The notes beneath the pieces were generated by a model that worked only from the letters and a program-made list of their open reading frames with translations, was not told the DNA's origin and did not search any database. A DNA stretch of 64,000 nucleotides from Debaryomyces hansenii CBS767. Taxonomy: Eukaryota > Ascomycota > Pichiomycetes > Serinales > Debaryomycetaceae. Below are positions 10,382 through 19,620 of the stretch, one piece after another (the stretch's first letter is position 1; every line of letters begins with the position of its first letter). Both the position numbers and the translations under genes were made by a program. The stretch is taken from the NCBI RefSeq assembly GCF_000006445.2, contig NC_006044.2, positions 372,001-436,000 of the forward strand. The letters run 5' to 3'.

Positions 10382-10824
10382 CTAGATATTAGTTAGTATT
10401 GATACTTCCACTGAATCTGAACCGTTCCATCTGTTATCTGAGGCATTCAATGGGCAATATTATCATCCTATCCATCTCCCGACCCACCACGTCCCATACT
10501 ATCGCATTCGTGGGTTTCGGGCTCTTCTTCTTCCTCCAATCTCCTCGTCTTGTCCTCCATGTCCCCGTCATATCTTCCCCATCGTCCATTTCGCCAATTT
10601 GAGACCCAATTATTCATCACACTCCACTCCCCTATCCATATGCCCCTTTCTTTGTCCAATTGATCGTTCTTGTCCAACTACCAAATTCCTTCTCTTCTCA
10701 TTGGACATCTCACTAATGGGGTTTTTTCACTTTCTCCAGGTAAACAACGTATCTACCCGCTATGCACAGATTTCCCTCCATTTCAAGAAACTGGTTCTTC
10801 TTGTGAATATATGTTTCTACGTAC
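10382..10824 (-). other. COX4: Probable 5'UTR intron of COX4 (3' end good, donor uncertain)
   Basis: On the minus strand a perfect branch point TACTAAC (10392-10398) is followed after 9 nt by TAG, one base before the COX4 ATG. The arrangement mirrors the 5'UTR intron of RPS26 in this window. No GTATGT exists at a suitable distance upstream; the best donor I see is GTACGT starting at 10824, giving about 443 bp. The enclosed stretch is markedly purine-rich on the transcribed strand. The 3' splice site is convincing; the donor is a guess. Confidence 0.5.
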
Positions 10825-11319
10825 ACTATTGACTATGGTATATGCAAATTAAACGAATTAATTTAAACTGATTACCTATAACATATCATGAACTAACAAA
10901 CAAAAAATCAGCTAATATCGAGACTAGTTACACAAAATCCCCCATAACGAGCTAGTCTTAACTATGAGAAAATGATCTTCAACGTAATTGGCTGAGGGTG
11001 CGACCGGCATTAACCTGTAGATAATCTCCAGGGAACGAATATGTCACATGATAGATGGAAAAATCCTTGGTGACACAAAATCAAATAATCCCAAGACGGA
11101 AGCAATCTAGACAAGTCGCGATTATAACCCTAGAGAGGAACTTTTCGCGTGATTGTGATCCAGATTGTGACGGCTTTAAATTTCTGAACCACTCACGACC
11201 ACTCTCACAATTTTTTTTTTCAGTCGACAGTACCCTCAGTCTATTCTCTCACCAATCTTATTAAAAGTGAAAATACATAATTTTTCATTATTTTATTTCT
11301 CTGATCAATATAATAATAG
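10825..11319. promoter_or_regulatory. Divergent promoter region between COX4 and RPS26
   Basis: About 500 bp between the COX4 (minus) and RPS26 (plus) transcription units, two highly expressed genes. A run of nine T's lies at about 11212-11220. I could not assign factor-binding sites with confidence and see no gene. Confidence 0.4.
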
Positions 11320-11653
11320 GTATGTATAGAGTATACTGTACCATTGAAAGCTTAATGATATAATCAATAATAGAGGATATTAGCCTCGTTCCCAGATACA
11401 ATATAGACATAAAATGGCCATGTAAGAAGAGTTTTGGCCGGTGAAAAATTAAGTCCAGTATGAATAAAAATATTTTTGGTTGGGATAGAAAGAGATTGAA
11501 ACAAGATATGGACATGATATAATAGAAGGAGGTATTGGCACGTTGTTAGAATGATATGGGTAATATGGGAATGGTATCAATTGATTTATTATCGCTTGAC
11601 GTGTGAGCATTATTGACCATGGAAACCGGAACCGAGTACTAACATAATTATAG
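11320..11653 (+). other. RPS26: 5'UTR intron of RPS26
   Basis: A 334-bp intron wholly inside the 5' leader: donor GTATGT at 11320, branch TACTAAC at 11637-11643, acceptor TATAG ending at 11653, six bases before the ATG. The last 19 bases are identical to the 3' end of the RPL21 intron at 29162-29180, which supports the call. Confidence 0.85.
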
Positions 11654-11659
11654 TTCAAC

Positions 11660-12019
11660 ATGCCAAAAAAGAGAGCTTCCAACGGTAGAAATAAGAAGGG
11701 TAGAGGTCACGTTAAGCCAGTTAGATGTTTAAACTGTGCTAAATGTGTTCCTAAGGATAAGGCCATCAAGAGAGTCACCATCAGAAACATGGTTGAAGCT
11801 GCTGCTGTTAGAGATTTATCCGAAGCTTCAGTCTACTCTGAATACGCTTTACCAAAATTATACAACAAATTGCACTACTGTGTCTCTTGTGCCATCCACG
11901 CCAGAATCGTCAGAGTCAGATCTAGAACCGACAGAAGAATCAGAGCTCCTCCACAAAGGAAGAGATTCACTGCTGACAAGAAAGTCAACCCAGCTGACGC
12001 TGCTAAGAAAGCTAACTAA
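11660..12019 (+). CDS. RPS26: 40S ribosomal protein S26 (eS26)
   Basis: Small-subunit ribosomal protein at the mRNA exit channel. The 119-residue product matches the S26 family from start ([18 protein letters not shown]) to end. It carries the zinc-ribbon cysteines [14 protein letters not shown] and YCVSCAIHA and the internal [16 protein letters not shown]. Length equals the yeast protein. The coding exon is uninterrupted; the gene's intron is in the 5' leader. Confidence 0.98.
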   Translation: MPKKRASNGRNKKGRGHVKPVRCLNCAKCVPKDKAIKRVTIRNMVEAAAVRDLSEASVYSEYALPKLYNKLHYCVSCAIHARIVRVRSRTDRRIRAPPQRKRFTADKKVNPADAAKKAN

Positions 12020-12719
12020 ATTTGCTGACCGTTTATTGTAAATCTAAGTGTTTCACGATGACTTGTTAAATTAGTTTAATCCTGTTTATGTTTTTATATA
12101 ATCTTCCAGCAGTTACTGTTGATTGGGCTTTTTCGTTCATGATCTTTCAATAATAAAAAATATGTACTTTACTAGCTTGATGTAGATGTCTAAGGTTGCT
12201 CTGTGGTAAACTGTGGCAGGCTATTCCCTTATGAATGCCGGATCTATGACCACCCTTTTAGTTCACAAACCGCTTGATTGTTCGGTCGGTGACGCTACTC
12301 TACATTCGACTACACTCCCCTAGCCTCTGCATTTGTCCATTCCACTGGGTGGATTCGTGATCTTTTGGTATATTGATGAAGAAAAAAATACTCTTCCCTG
12401 TATATAGTTTGTCTAAAAATTTAATTGGCCATTTGCGAAAATCATGGTGTAAAGAATGAATCAATTAATAAGGAGACTGGACTAAAAGTGACTTATTATA
12501 TTTCAATTTATCATAAACGATTAACTATTACTAGATATCTTTCATACTGGTATAATTGAGTTGAAAACATACATCAATTTTTATTGTGGATATAAATTGC
12601 AACAGGAAAAGAGGACCAAACCAACATCTCTATCGCACGTATACCATCATCGACAGATTCAAGAGCAACAATTCGGTAAATTGTAAAGCTATTAAAAAGA
12701 GTATATGGTTTAACGTAAT
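12020..12719. other. Intergenic: RPS26 3'UTR and CDC55 promoter, no gene seen
   Basis: A 700-bp gap between two plus-strand genes. The stretch near 12190-12360 is less AT-rich than its surroundings but has no recognisable tRNA, snRNA or snoRNA boxes. It is presumed to hold the RPS26 terminator and a long CDC55 promoter. Confidence 0.4.
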
Positions 12720-14243
12720 ATGACTATGGAAGACACATGGAAATTTTCACAATGCTTTGGTGATAAAGGGGATATCGAGAATATCACCGAAGCTGATATC
12801 ATCTCTACTGTTGAATTTAATGACCAAGGCGAATTCTTAGCCACCGGTGACAAAGGTGGAAGAGTTGTTCTCTTTGAGAGGAACCAATCGAAAAAGAAGC
12901 AAAGCTGTGAGTATAAGTTCTACACCGAGTTTCAAAGTCATGACGCTGAATTCGACTACTTAAAGTCTCTTGAAATCGAGGAAAAAATCAATAAAATCAA
13001 ATGGCTCAAGACTTCCAACAATCTCTGTTTGTTGTCCACCAATGACAAGACCATCAAATTGTGGAAAATCCTGGAAAAGCAAGTTAAATTGGTCAGCGAG
13101 AACAACTTGAATGGCTCCTCCAACTTGCCACTGAGTGCATCGAATATATCAAATTTGAAATTACCCAAGATGACTTTGCATGATAAATTGATTCTGGCGC
13201 AACCAAAGAAGATTTACTCGAATGCCCATGCTTATCATATAAATTCCATCTCAGTTAATTCCGATCAAGAGACATACTTATCGTCAGATGACTTAAGAAT
13301 TAACTTGTGGAACCTAGGCATATCAGATCAGTCATTTAATATAGTGGATATTAAACCAACTAACATGGAAGAATTGACTGAAGTTATTACAAGTGCAGAA
13401 TTTCATCCAAGTCATTGTAATTTATTTATGTATTCTTCATCTAAAGGTACTATAAAGTTGTCAGACATGAGATCAAACTCATTATGTGATACTCATTCAA
13501 AGAACTTCGAGGAGTACTTGGATCCTGCTTCGCATAACTTTTTCACGGAAATTACGTCTTCTATATCTGACGTCAAGTTTAGTCACGATGGTAGATACAT
13601 TGTTTCAAGAGACTACATGACCGTGAAGATATGGGATTTAGCAATGGAACTGAAACCTGTGAAAACGATAAATGTTCATGAACATTTAAGAGATAGGTTA
13701 TGTGACACTTATGAGAATGATGCTATTTTCGATAAGTTCGAAGTTCAATTCAGCGGCGATAATAAATCTATTATGACTGGTTCTTATAATAACAATTTTA
13801 TGATATATCCAAATGCTGTTAATGACACCCAATCAAAACCATCTAAACCATTTAGTAGCACTAAATTCAATACCACATCATTTGGCAAAAATAAATCGAA
13901 TCAACAGAAGGACGATGATGATTCCGATGAAGACGACGATGATGTGGCCTCACCACCTATGGATAGCGAAACATTCCCTCAATCACCAGGCTCGCAATTA
14001 GATGATGATGACCAAGAGGAAATTGTTTTGAAGGCAGACAAATCTGCTTTTAAATCGAAGAAGTTAGGTAATACTGGATCAATGACCCGTAGAATGATGA
14101 GCGGAGTCGGTTCAGGTAGTAACGCCGGAGATTTTGATAATATTGATTTCAAGAAGAGTATTTTACACTTGTCATGGCATCCACGGGAAAATTCTGTTGC
14201 AATTGCTGCAACAAATAACTTATACATTTTCTCTACTTTATAA
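12720..14243 (+). CDS. CDC55: Protein phosphatase 2A regulatory B subunit CDC55
   Basis: WD40 targeting subunit of PP2A, acting in mitotic exit, the spindle and morphogenesis checkpoints and nutrient signalling. The 507-residue product starts with the family block ([10 protein letters not shown], then [32 protein letters not shown]) and carries further B55 signatures: [64 protein letters not shown] and MTGSYNNNF. An acidic, Ser-rich insert ([11 protein letters not shown] and following) lies at about residues 395-445 before the last blade, as in other fungal Cdc55. CTG codons at 13194 and 13650 fall where animal B55 has Ala and Asn, which suits serine rather than leucine decoding. Confidence 0.97.
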   Translation: MTMEDTWKFSQCFGDKGDIENITEADIISTVEFNDQGEFLATGDKGGRVVLFERNQSKKKQSCEYKFYTEFQSHDAEFDYLKSLEIEEKINKIKWLKTSNNLCLLSTNDKTIKLWKILEKQVKLVSENNLNGSSNLPLSASNISNLKLPKMTLHDKLILAQPKKIYSNAHAYHINSISVNSDQETYLSSDDLRINLWNLGISDQSFNIVDIKPTNMEELTEVITSAEFHPSHCNLFMYSSSKGTIKLSDMRSNSLCDTHSKNFEEYLDPASHNFFTEITSSISDVKFSHDGRYIVSRDYMTVKIWDLAMELKPVKTINVHEHLRDRLCDTYENDAIFDKFEVQFSGDNKSIMTGSYNNNFMIYPNAVNDTQSKPSKPFSSTKFNTTSFGKNKSNQQKDDDDSDEDDDDVASPPMDSETFPQSPGSQLDDDDQEEIVLKADKSAFKSKKLGNTGSMTRRMMSGVGSGSNAGDFDNIDFKKSILHLSWHPRENSVAIAATNNLYIFSTL

Positions 14244-14722
14244 GATCAATTGAATTGATTTAATCATTCTCATTCATGATTTACACTTCCTAGTTTCTCT
14301 AGTTTCGCTATTTTAAATAGTGTTGCAATTGAAAGTTTTTGTATTAGTGACGTAGTGGATTCGTATCCATTTAAATAATAAAGCAATCAATAAAATATTA
14401 AAATGATCAGACGAATTACTATATGAAGAGCATCTTGCTTTATTTGATAACTATGTAGTACCAATTGAAGCATATACAAAATTTGGCGACTAATCATTTG
14501 GCTTGTGGTACCTTTCCTCTTCACATATAAATTATCCCTACTACATTTTATCATTTCAAATCGCTACAGTAGACATCAATAATAGGCTGTATATTTCTAA
14601 TATTCAAGCATGAACGCTTATTTGGCGTATACAAATAGGAATTAACATTTCTAGCAAAAATGAACTAAGAGCTGAATGAAATAAAGGCTATGAAATAAGC
14701 ATAATCAAATCAGCTAAATGAC
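14244..14722. other. Convergent intergenic region, no gene seen
   Basis: A 479-bp AT-rich gap between the converging CDC55 and COX13 genes. It must contain both 3'UTRs and polyadenylation signals. No further features were recognised. Confidence 0.4.
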
Positions 14723-15136
14723 TTAGGCTTCAATGTGTCTGTTGACATCACTGTTCCAGAACAAGGTTTTGTCACCATCACCCCAGAAAAACTTCTTTTG
14801 TCTCAAGTTTTGGTATTCGTATTGGGTTGGCCATTCTTCATCTGGGACTTCTCTCAAGTGCTTTCTGTGCTCAGCATGGTGCATTTCAATTCTGGCAATT
14901 GGGATGGCAGTTAAGAGAACAACTGGGAGAGCAACAACGTAGGTTATTTTCTTCCATAATTTAGTAATACCTTCGGAGTGTTCAGCCTTTTCCCTAGAGG
15001 CCTTCTTGAAGGCTTCACCAGCTTGTTTATCGACCTTTGGGAAGGCATTTTCAGCAATTCTCTTGGAAACACCGTAACCGTGGTGTCCACTGGAGTTGAA
15101 TCTAACAAAAGTACGTTGACCTACACTTCTAAACAT
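14723..15136 (-). CDS. COX13: Cytochrome c oxidase subunit VIa (COX13)
   Basis: Small single-span subunit of mitochondrial complex IV that modulates enzyme activity and dimer/supercomplex contacts. The product is 137 residues (yeast about 129). It has a short mitochondrial leader (FRSVGQRTFVRF), a charged N-terminal region, one membrane helix (ITYVVALPVVLLTAIPIARIE, about residues 66-86) and the family C terminus HHAEHRKHLREVPDEEWPTQYEYQNLRQKKFFWGDGDKTLFWN in pieces. A CACGTG E-box lies about 130 bp upstream at 15265-15270. Confidence 0.95.
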   Translation of the reverse strand: MFRSVGQRTFVRFNSSGHHGYGVSKRIAENAFPKVDKQAGEAFKKASREKAEHSEGITKLWKKITYVVALPVVLLTAIPIARIEMHHAEHRKHLREVPDEEWPTQYEYQNLRQKKFFWGDGDKTLFWNSDVNRHIEA

Positions 15137-15264
15137 CTTAATTAATTCACAATCGTGTCAATGTCCGTATAGTGAAAATTATAATGACCGATGTTAGCAA
15201 GTTGATAAAATGGTGTGAGGTTTGATTACGTGATCAAACCAATTTTTATTGGCCGTACTCAAGG

Positions 15265-15270
15265 CACGTG
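15265..15270. promoter_or_regulatory. CACGTG E-box upstream of COX13
   Basis: Perfect palindromic E-box, the binding site of Cbf1-type bHLH factors, about 130 bp upstream of the COX13 ATG. Similar boxes lie about 110 bp upstream of MRPL11 and COY1. Only the motif is visible; factor use is inferred. Confidence 0.4.
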
Positions 15271-15337
15271 ATTTAGTATAAGGTCAATATCAGTATATAC
15301 GTTTATAACTATACACGTTCTCTATATTATATAAATA

Positions 15338-17953
15338 CTATGGACTAAGCGGTGGCAAGTCTGCGCCTCTATTAATGCTTGCATTGTCCAAGTGTTCGTC
15401 GGTTTGTTGTTCTACTTCTGGATGTTTAGAATCCTTATTTCCGCTATTGTCGTGAGCATTAACTGGAGGAGCCACCTCGTCTTCTGCCTTTGCTTGCACG
15501 TCAACCTTTGCTTGCTTGTCTTCTTTTTGATTTTTCTCTCCAGCTTTGGTCTTCTTGGCCTGCTCGGTGTCTCGAACGAGTACGGATACAGCATCTTCAT
15601 ATTTGTAGTTCTGTTTGTGTGCCATGAAATTGAAGAAATCGTGCCTCAACGCAGGGAAGCGAACCTTTAGGTGCTTCTCTTCATTCAAGAGGAGTGATTC
15701 AGTTGAGTCTCCGTGGATCATGCGCTTTATTTCGCTGTCATGAAGCTTCGTAATGTCCCTTGTTACCAAGTACTCGACCAACAAATCGTCTTGGTCAAAT
15801 AATAACTTCAAATAGTCTTCGTCAGATAAGTTCTTAATGACAGAATCATTATCTTCAGATATTTCGTATTCGTCGGCCCGCTTCCTATTTCTTAATTTAC
15901 TCCTGATAAATTGATTCAAGTTTCTGGTTAATACCCAAATTCTGAGCTTAGGTAAAAATGTATAGCCTTTGAACTTCTTGGCCATCAATCCTTTGAAACC
16001 GTATTCATTATTCAATAATTTGCCATAATCAACTGGAATATACGCGGGTTCCCCTTCAACTATAGATAGTTTCATCGGACTTAACTCCTCTAATTTCGCA
16101 AAGTGGTTGTTACGACAGTTATATGCCTTTATATGCTCATTTCTATCAATGTTACTGATAGTTTGATCAGAAGATCCACTACTGATATCGTCCGGCAATA
16201 ACTTATTGAGTCTCGGAGGTAACCTCAGGTCTGACAAAGCTAATCCGGTAATATCGATATAAAATCCAGTGTCAACATCTATAAACCTTGCATCTATGTT
16301 GTTATTTCCATTTCCTTTTGTTCTGGAAGAAATGAAGGTCCCACAATCTAAGAAGTACCTTCCATAACGTATTTCATTATTATCTCCATCACCTAAATCC
16401 ATAATTATAGACTGGTTAAACTTTCTTGATAACATATGCAAATCAGCTATCGGCATTTGGACGTCAATATCATTATCCCAGGGAAACCCTACTCCATTCC
16501 AATACCATGATAATAAAGAACCGTGAGCAATCCATGTATTTAAATTATAAGTATTTGTAAAAGTTAACCATGCCCTGATTAATCCATGTAAAGAAGGGGC
16601 TTGTTTCTCGGTATAGTTAATAATACCATTGAAAAACCTCCAATCGTAATGACCTCCTAGAGCAAAATTAGATTCTTTTCTTATAATCTTCGCTTCATTG
16701 AAGTATTTTGGGGGGTAGCCTTCATTGAGAGATACGCGCAATGACAATCTGTAAAGTTTTTCGATTTCAGTTAAAGAATCGTCGGGAACTTTTTCCAAAG
16801 CAGCCAATATATCTGACGAATTATCCTTGAACTGTTCATGTGCTAAAACCCTTTCGTATTCAACTACAGAATCCCCAGGAACTGGAATCTTTTCCTTGAC
16901 CATATCATTCAACCTCGCTAATTCTTGATCAATGTTGATGATTATATCTTTAGAGGTATGTAACACTTCTCTATACTCTCTCCTGAAATCTTTGATAAAG
17001 TCAGGAACTAATGATGTATCCGCAATCTTAACACGGTTATTTGTATCCTGGGTTACTTCTACCTGTAATCCTGTACCTCCTGACTTCAATTTGTTCCCAT
17101 TTTCATCTCGAGAGCCTGGTAAAATAAAAACAAGCGACATTGGCGGAGGCATAAAATCATGCAAATATGATTTAGCTTGCAAAACCTTGAACTTCTTACG
17201 AGATCTTCCACCATATTGAAAAACGTGGAACCCTGTGGACAATTCACTTCCTTGTATCAGTTTTAATAACTCTTTGAAGACAGGGTCTGCATCGTTATCA
17301 TTCAAGACCTCTTCAATCTTTTCATCGTCGATACAAAACTCCTCCGCCTTCTGGAGTTCCATCTTTCTGTTTCTAAGATCACTCTTAGTGGTGAGATCGA
17401 ATTCCTTGCAACTTTGTTTGTCATCGCTCAAGAAATGTTCGTTAAGTGTCGCTAAATCAACCCAATCCGCCCAATGGAAATACGGCAATACTAATTTGTC
17501 CACTGAACCAGACTTCTTGATTTGACGTCTCAAGTTGTTAAACACAAAGTTCAACGTAAACCTAGGATCAAATACATGCAAATTTGGAGATTCAAAAGCA
17601 TCCGGATCCACCATATAATCCGGTAAGACTAACTCGTGATCTTTTTCATTCTTTGATACGTCCAATAGCCACAACTGCTTCTTCTGGTCATCCGATAACT
17701 CATGTTCCATACCCTCCTTATGATATATATGATTAAATTTCGAATCAAGCAACTCGTTAAATACTTCAGGATTCTCGGTACTATCATCTTTGAACATAAT
17801 CCTGCGGACATCAAAAAGATTTACTCTAATGTTTTGTTGTAATGACGCTTCAGGATCATAATTAAGTAACGAAAGTATGGCAAAATTCATTACTAAAAGT
17901 ATTGCTAACAAAGCTAGACAGCGGGATCTTCTTATCATGATGTTGTGGATCAA
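15338..17953 (-). CDS. MNN4-like LicD-family mannosylphosphorylation protein (copy 1)
   Basis: Type II Golgi membrane protein of the Mnn4 family, needed for adding mannosylphosphate to cell-wall glycans. The product is 871 residues. A single hydrophobic anchor follows a basic start (about residues 12-30). A lumenal region contains the conserved FHWADWVDLATLNEHF block, and the LicD/nucleotidyltransferase-like core runs from about residue 440: HYDWRFFNGI, TWIAHGSLLSWYWNG, then WDNDIDVQMP (about residue 497) with the acidic metal-site pattern, followed by TKGNGNNNIDARFIDVDTGFYIDITGL. The C-terminal ~100 residues are low-complexity Lys/Glu/Ala-rich, as in Mnn4. A homologue lies in opposite orientation at 19621-21957. 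Whether these proteins are the transferases or activators is not settled by sequence. Confidence 0.9.
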   Translation of the reverse strand: MIHNIMIRRSRCLALLAILLVMNFAILSLLNYDPEASLQQNIRVNLFDVRRIMFKDDSTENPEVFNELLDSKFNHIYHKEGMEHELSDDQKKQLWLLDVSKNEKDHELVLPDYMVDPDAFESPNLHVFDPRFTLNFVFNNLRRQIKKSGSVDKLVLPYFHWADWVDLATLNEHFLSDDKQSCKEFDLTTKSDLRNRKMELQKAEEFCIDDEKIEEVLNDNDADPVFKELLKLIQGSELSTGFHVFQYGGRSRKKFKVLQAKSYLHDFMPPPMSLVFILPGSRDENGNKLKSGGTGLQVEVTQDTNNRVKIADTSLVPDFIKDFRREYREVLHTSKDIIINIDQELARLNDMVKEKIPVPGDSVVEYERVLAHEQFKDNSSDILAALEKVPDDSLTEIEKLYRLSLRVSLNEGYPPKYFNEAKIIRKESNFALGGHYDWRFFNGIINYTEKQAPSLHGLIRAWLTFTNTYNLNTWIAHGSLLSWYWNGVGFPWDNDIDVQMPIADLHMLSRKFNQSIIMDLGDGDNNEIRYGRYFLDCGTFISSRTKGNGNNNIDARFIDVDTGFYIDITGLALSDLRLPPRLNKLLPDDISSGSSDQTISNIDRNEHIKAYNCRNNHFAKLEELSPMKLSIVEGEPAYIPVDYGKLLNNEYGFKGLMAKKFKGYTFLPKLRIWVLTRNLNQFIRSKLRNRKRADEYEISEDNDSVIKNLSDEDYLKLLFDQDDLLVEYLVTRDITKLHDSEIKRMIHGDSTESLLLNEEKHLKVRFPALRHDFFNFMAHKQNYKYEDAVSVLVRDTEQAKKTKAGEKNQKEDKQAKVDVQAKAEDEVAPPVNAHDNSGNKDSKHPEVEQQTDEHLDNASINRGADLPPLSP

Positions 17954-18241
17954 AATCGTTTAAAAAATCGGCTATCTATACAGTTCATCCAATACAGCTG
18001 ACAAGCTTTAATCCGGTAAGTAAGGTAGTACGAATACTTCAATATCAATAATATAAATAGAAAGATTACTAACTTGTAATAAGAAAAACAATGGATTTCA
18101 TCGAGACATAGTAAATAGATTCTATTTCTTCAAAGCCTTGCGAGCACTTACTCAACAAGTGATATTTTTTTCAGAAAAATCAAAAACCACTGAACACTAA
18201 CAACTCCCCCATCTTTTGATTACTTCTTATACGTCTACATA
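17954..18241. promoter_or_regulatory. Divergent promoter between MNN4-like copy 1 and NTA1, possible 5'UTR intron
   Basis: A 288-bp shared upstream region. On the plus strand a GTAAGT (18016-18021) is followed by TACTAAC (18067-18073) and a nearby AAG at 18081-18083, which would make a 68-bp intron in the NTA1 leader. An upstream ATG at 18091 opens a six-codon frame ending in TAG. Both are only pattern matches. Confidence 0.3.
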
Positions 18242-19321
18242 ATGAAACTTAAGATAGCATGTGTTCAGATCAACCCGAAGATTGGACATGTTGAGTCTAA
18301 CATCAAAAAGATTCAGCAGATTTTAGGCAAATTACATGGCGTCGATTTAGTGATGCTTCCCGAATTTGCCATCACTGGCTACAACTTCCCAGATAGAAAG
18401 GCGATAGAGCCATATTTGGAATTTACGACTAGCGGACGCTCTACACAGTTGGCAAAGGAAATCCTGACCAAGTTTGAGTGCTTCACGATGATCGGGTACC
18501 CAGAAAAGGACAAGGAACAAGACTACAATATATATAATTCGGCTGTATTAACCGGCCCCAACGGAAGCGTATTATACAACTACCGAAAAACGTTTCTATA
18601 TGACACAGATGTAGCGTTTGGATGCCAGGAAAATCCCGATAAACAATTTACTCCCTTACGTTTGGTGCTCGATAAAGAGTACTACTTGAACAAGCAGCCG
18701 AATAAGGAATACCCAGCCGTGACCACAAACTTCGGAATATGTATGGACATCAATCCATACCAATTCACCGCTCCGTTCAATAAGTTCGAGATGTCGTTGG
18801 CATGTTTTGCCAATAAAGCTACTCTTATTCTATGTCCAATGGCTTGGTTATCTACTAAGTCCCCGTCTATCAGCGAATCGGGTGACAAGACGCACCAAAG
18901 CGAAATGTACGAGCAGAAATTTTTTTCCCACAACAATGCTCCTGCTTATAATGTTGGAGCGATCTCGCGAGATAACTACTCGAACCATCTTGTCGAGCAG
19001 CACGAACTACATGATAAGCCTTTTGTGCCCCAGAACCCCGACTACTCCATTATTAACTACTGGATTTTGCGCTTTTTCCCTTTTTTGAATCACCCCAGCA
19101 ACCAGTTGGCCAAGTACTATAAATCCGTAACGGTAGTCGCTTGCAATCGCGTCGGTATCGAATCCGACGTGCTTTACGGAGGCTCGTCCTCCATATTTCA
19201 GTTCTCTGATACCCCTGGAAATTACGAAGTCGACAATCGAAACCCAAGTGTAGTGGTGAAGGGATCCTTGGGCCAAGGTGAGGAAGGGGTTCTAGTGCGG
19301 GAAATAGATATAGACGTGTAA
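18242..19321 (+). CDS. NTA1: Protein N-terminal asparagine/glutamine amidase NTA1 (nitrilase fold)
   Basis: Deamidates N-terminal Asn/Gln to Asp/Glu, the first step of one branch of the Arg/N-degron pathway. The 359-residue product has the nitrilase catalytic triad: Glu in LPEFAITGYNFPD (about residue 41), Lys in YRKTFLYD (about 115) and Cys in FGICMDINPYQF (about 166). The tail GGSSSIFQF is also typical. S. cerevisiae Nta1 is longer (about 457 residues), so this copy is compact; the core is complete. It sits between two inverted MNN4-like genes. Its 3' half is somewhat richer in G and C than its neighbours, which gives long overlapping open frames on the other strand that look non-coding. 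Confidence 0.88.
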   Translation: MKLKIACVQINPKIGHVESNIKKIQQILGKLHGVDLVMLPEFAITGYNFPDRKAIEPYLEFTTSGRSTQLAKEILTKFECFTMIGYPEKDKEQDYNIYNSAVLTGPNGSVLYNYRKTFLYDTDVAFGCQENPDKQFTPLRLVLDKEYYLNKQPNKEYPAVTTNFGICMDINPYQFTAPFNKFEMSLACFANKATLILCPMAWLSTKSPSISESGDKTHQSEMYEQKFFSHNNAPAYNVGAISRDNYSNHLVEQHELHDKPFVPQNPDYSIINYWILRFFPFLNHPSNQLAKYYKSVTVVACNRVGIESDVLYGGSSSIFQFSDTPGNYEVDNRNPSVVVKGSLGQGEEGVLVREIDIDV

Positions 19322-19620
19322 ACTTGGTTAACATGCTATGCTAAATGTGTACCCCTGTCATTTTTAACAGCTCCTAACGATATATATTTAATTAATAAGA
19401 ATAATTTGCATATAAAACACGATTTTGCATTTGAAACAATACATTAAACCTTTTAGAGTAAGTGCTAGTGTGAGGAAAAGTGAAAAATTATTTTTGCGCC
19501 TCACTAGTCATACGTATTTATTATAGAGAAGACACCTCACTAAAAAAAGGATATGAAACGGGTCTTTTTATGGGTCTTATGAACTAATTATCAAGTTATT
19601 CGTAAGACAAAACGATATAG

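Noticed and set aside
10468..10677. 69-codon minus-strand Glu/Gly/Arg-rich open frame upstream of COX4
   Set aside because: Explained by the purine-rich composition of the putative COX4 leader intron.
19007..19334. Two minus-strand frames of about 90 codons over the NTA1 3' half
   Set aside because: They overlap a well-supported nitrilase gene and have no family resemblance; they result from its composition.
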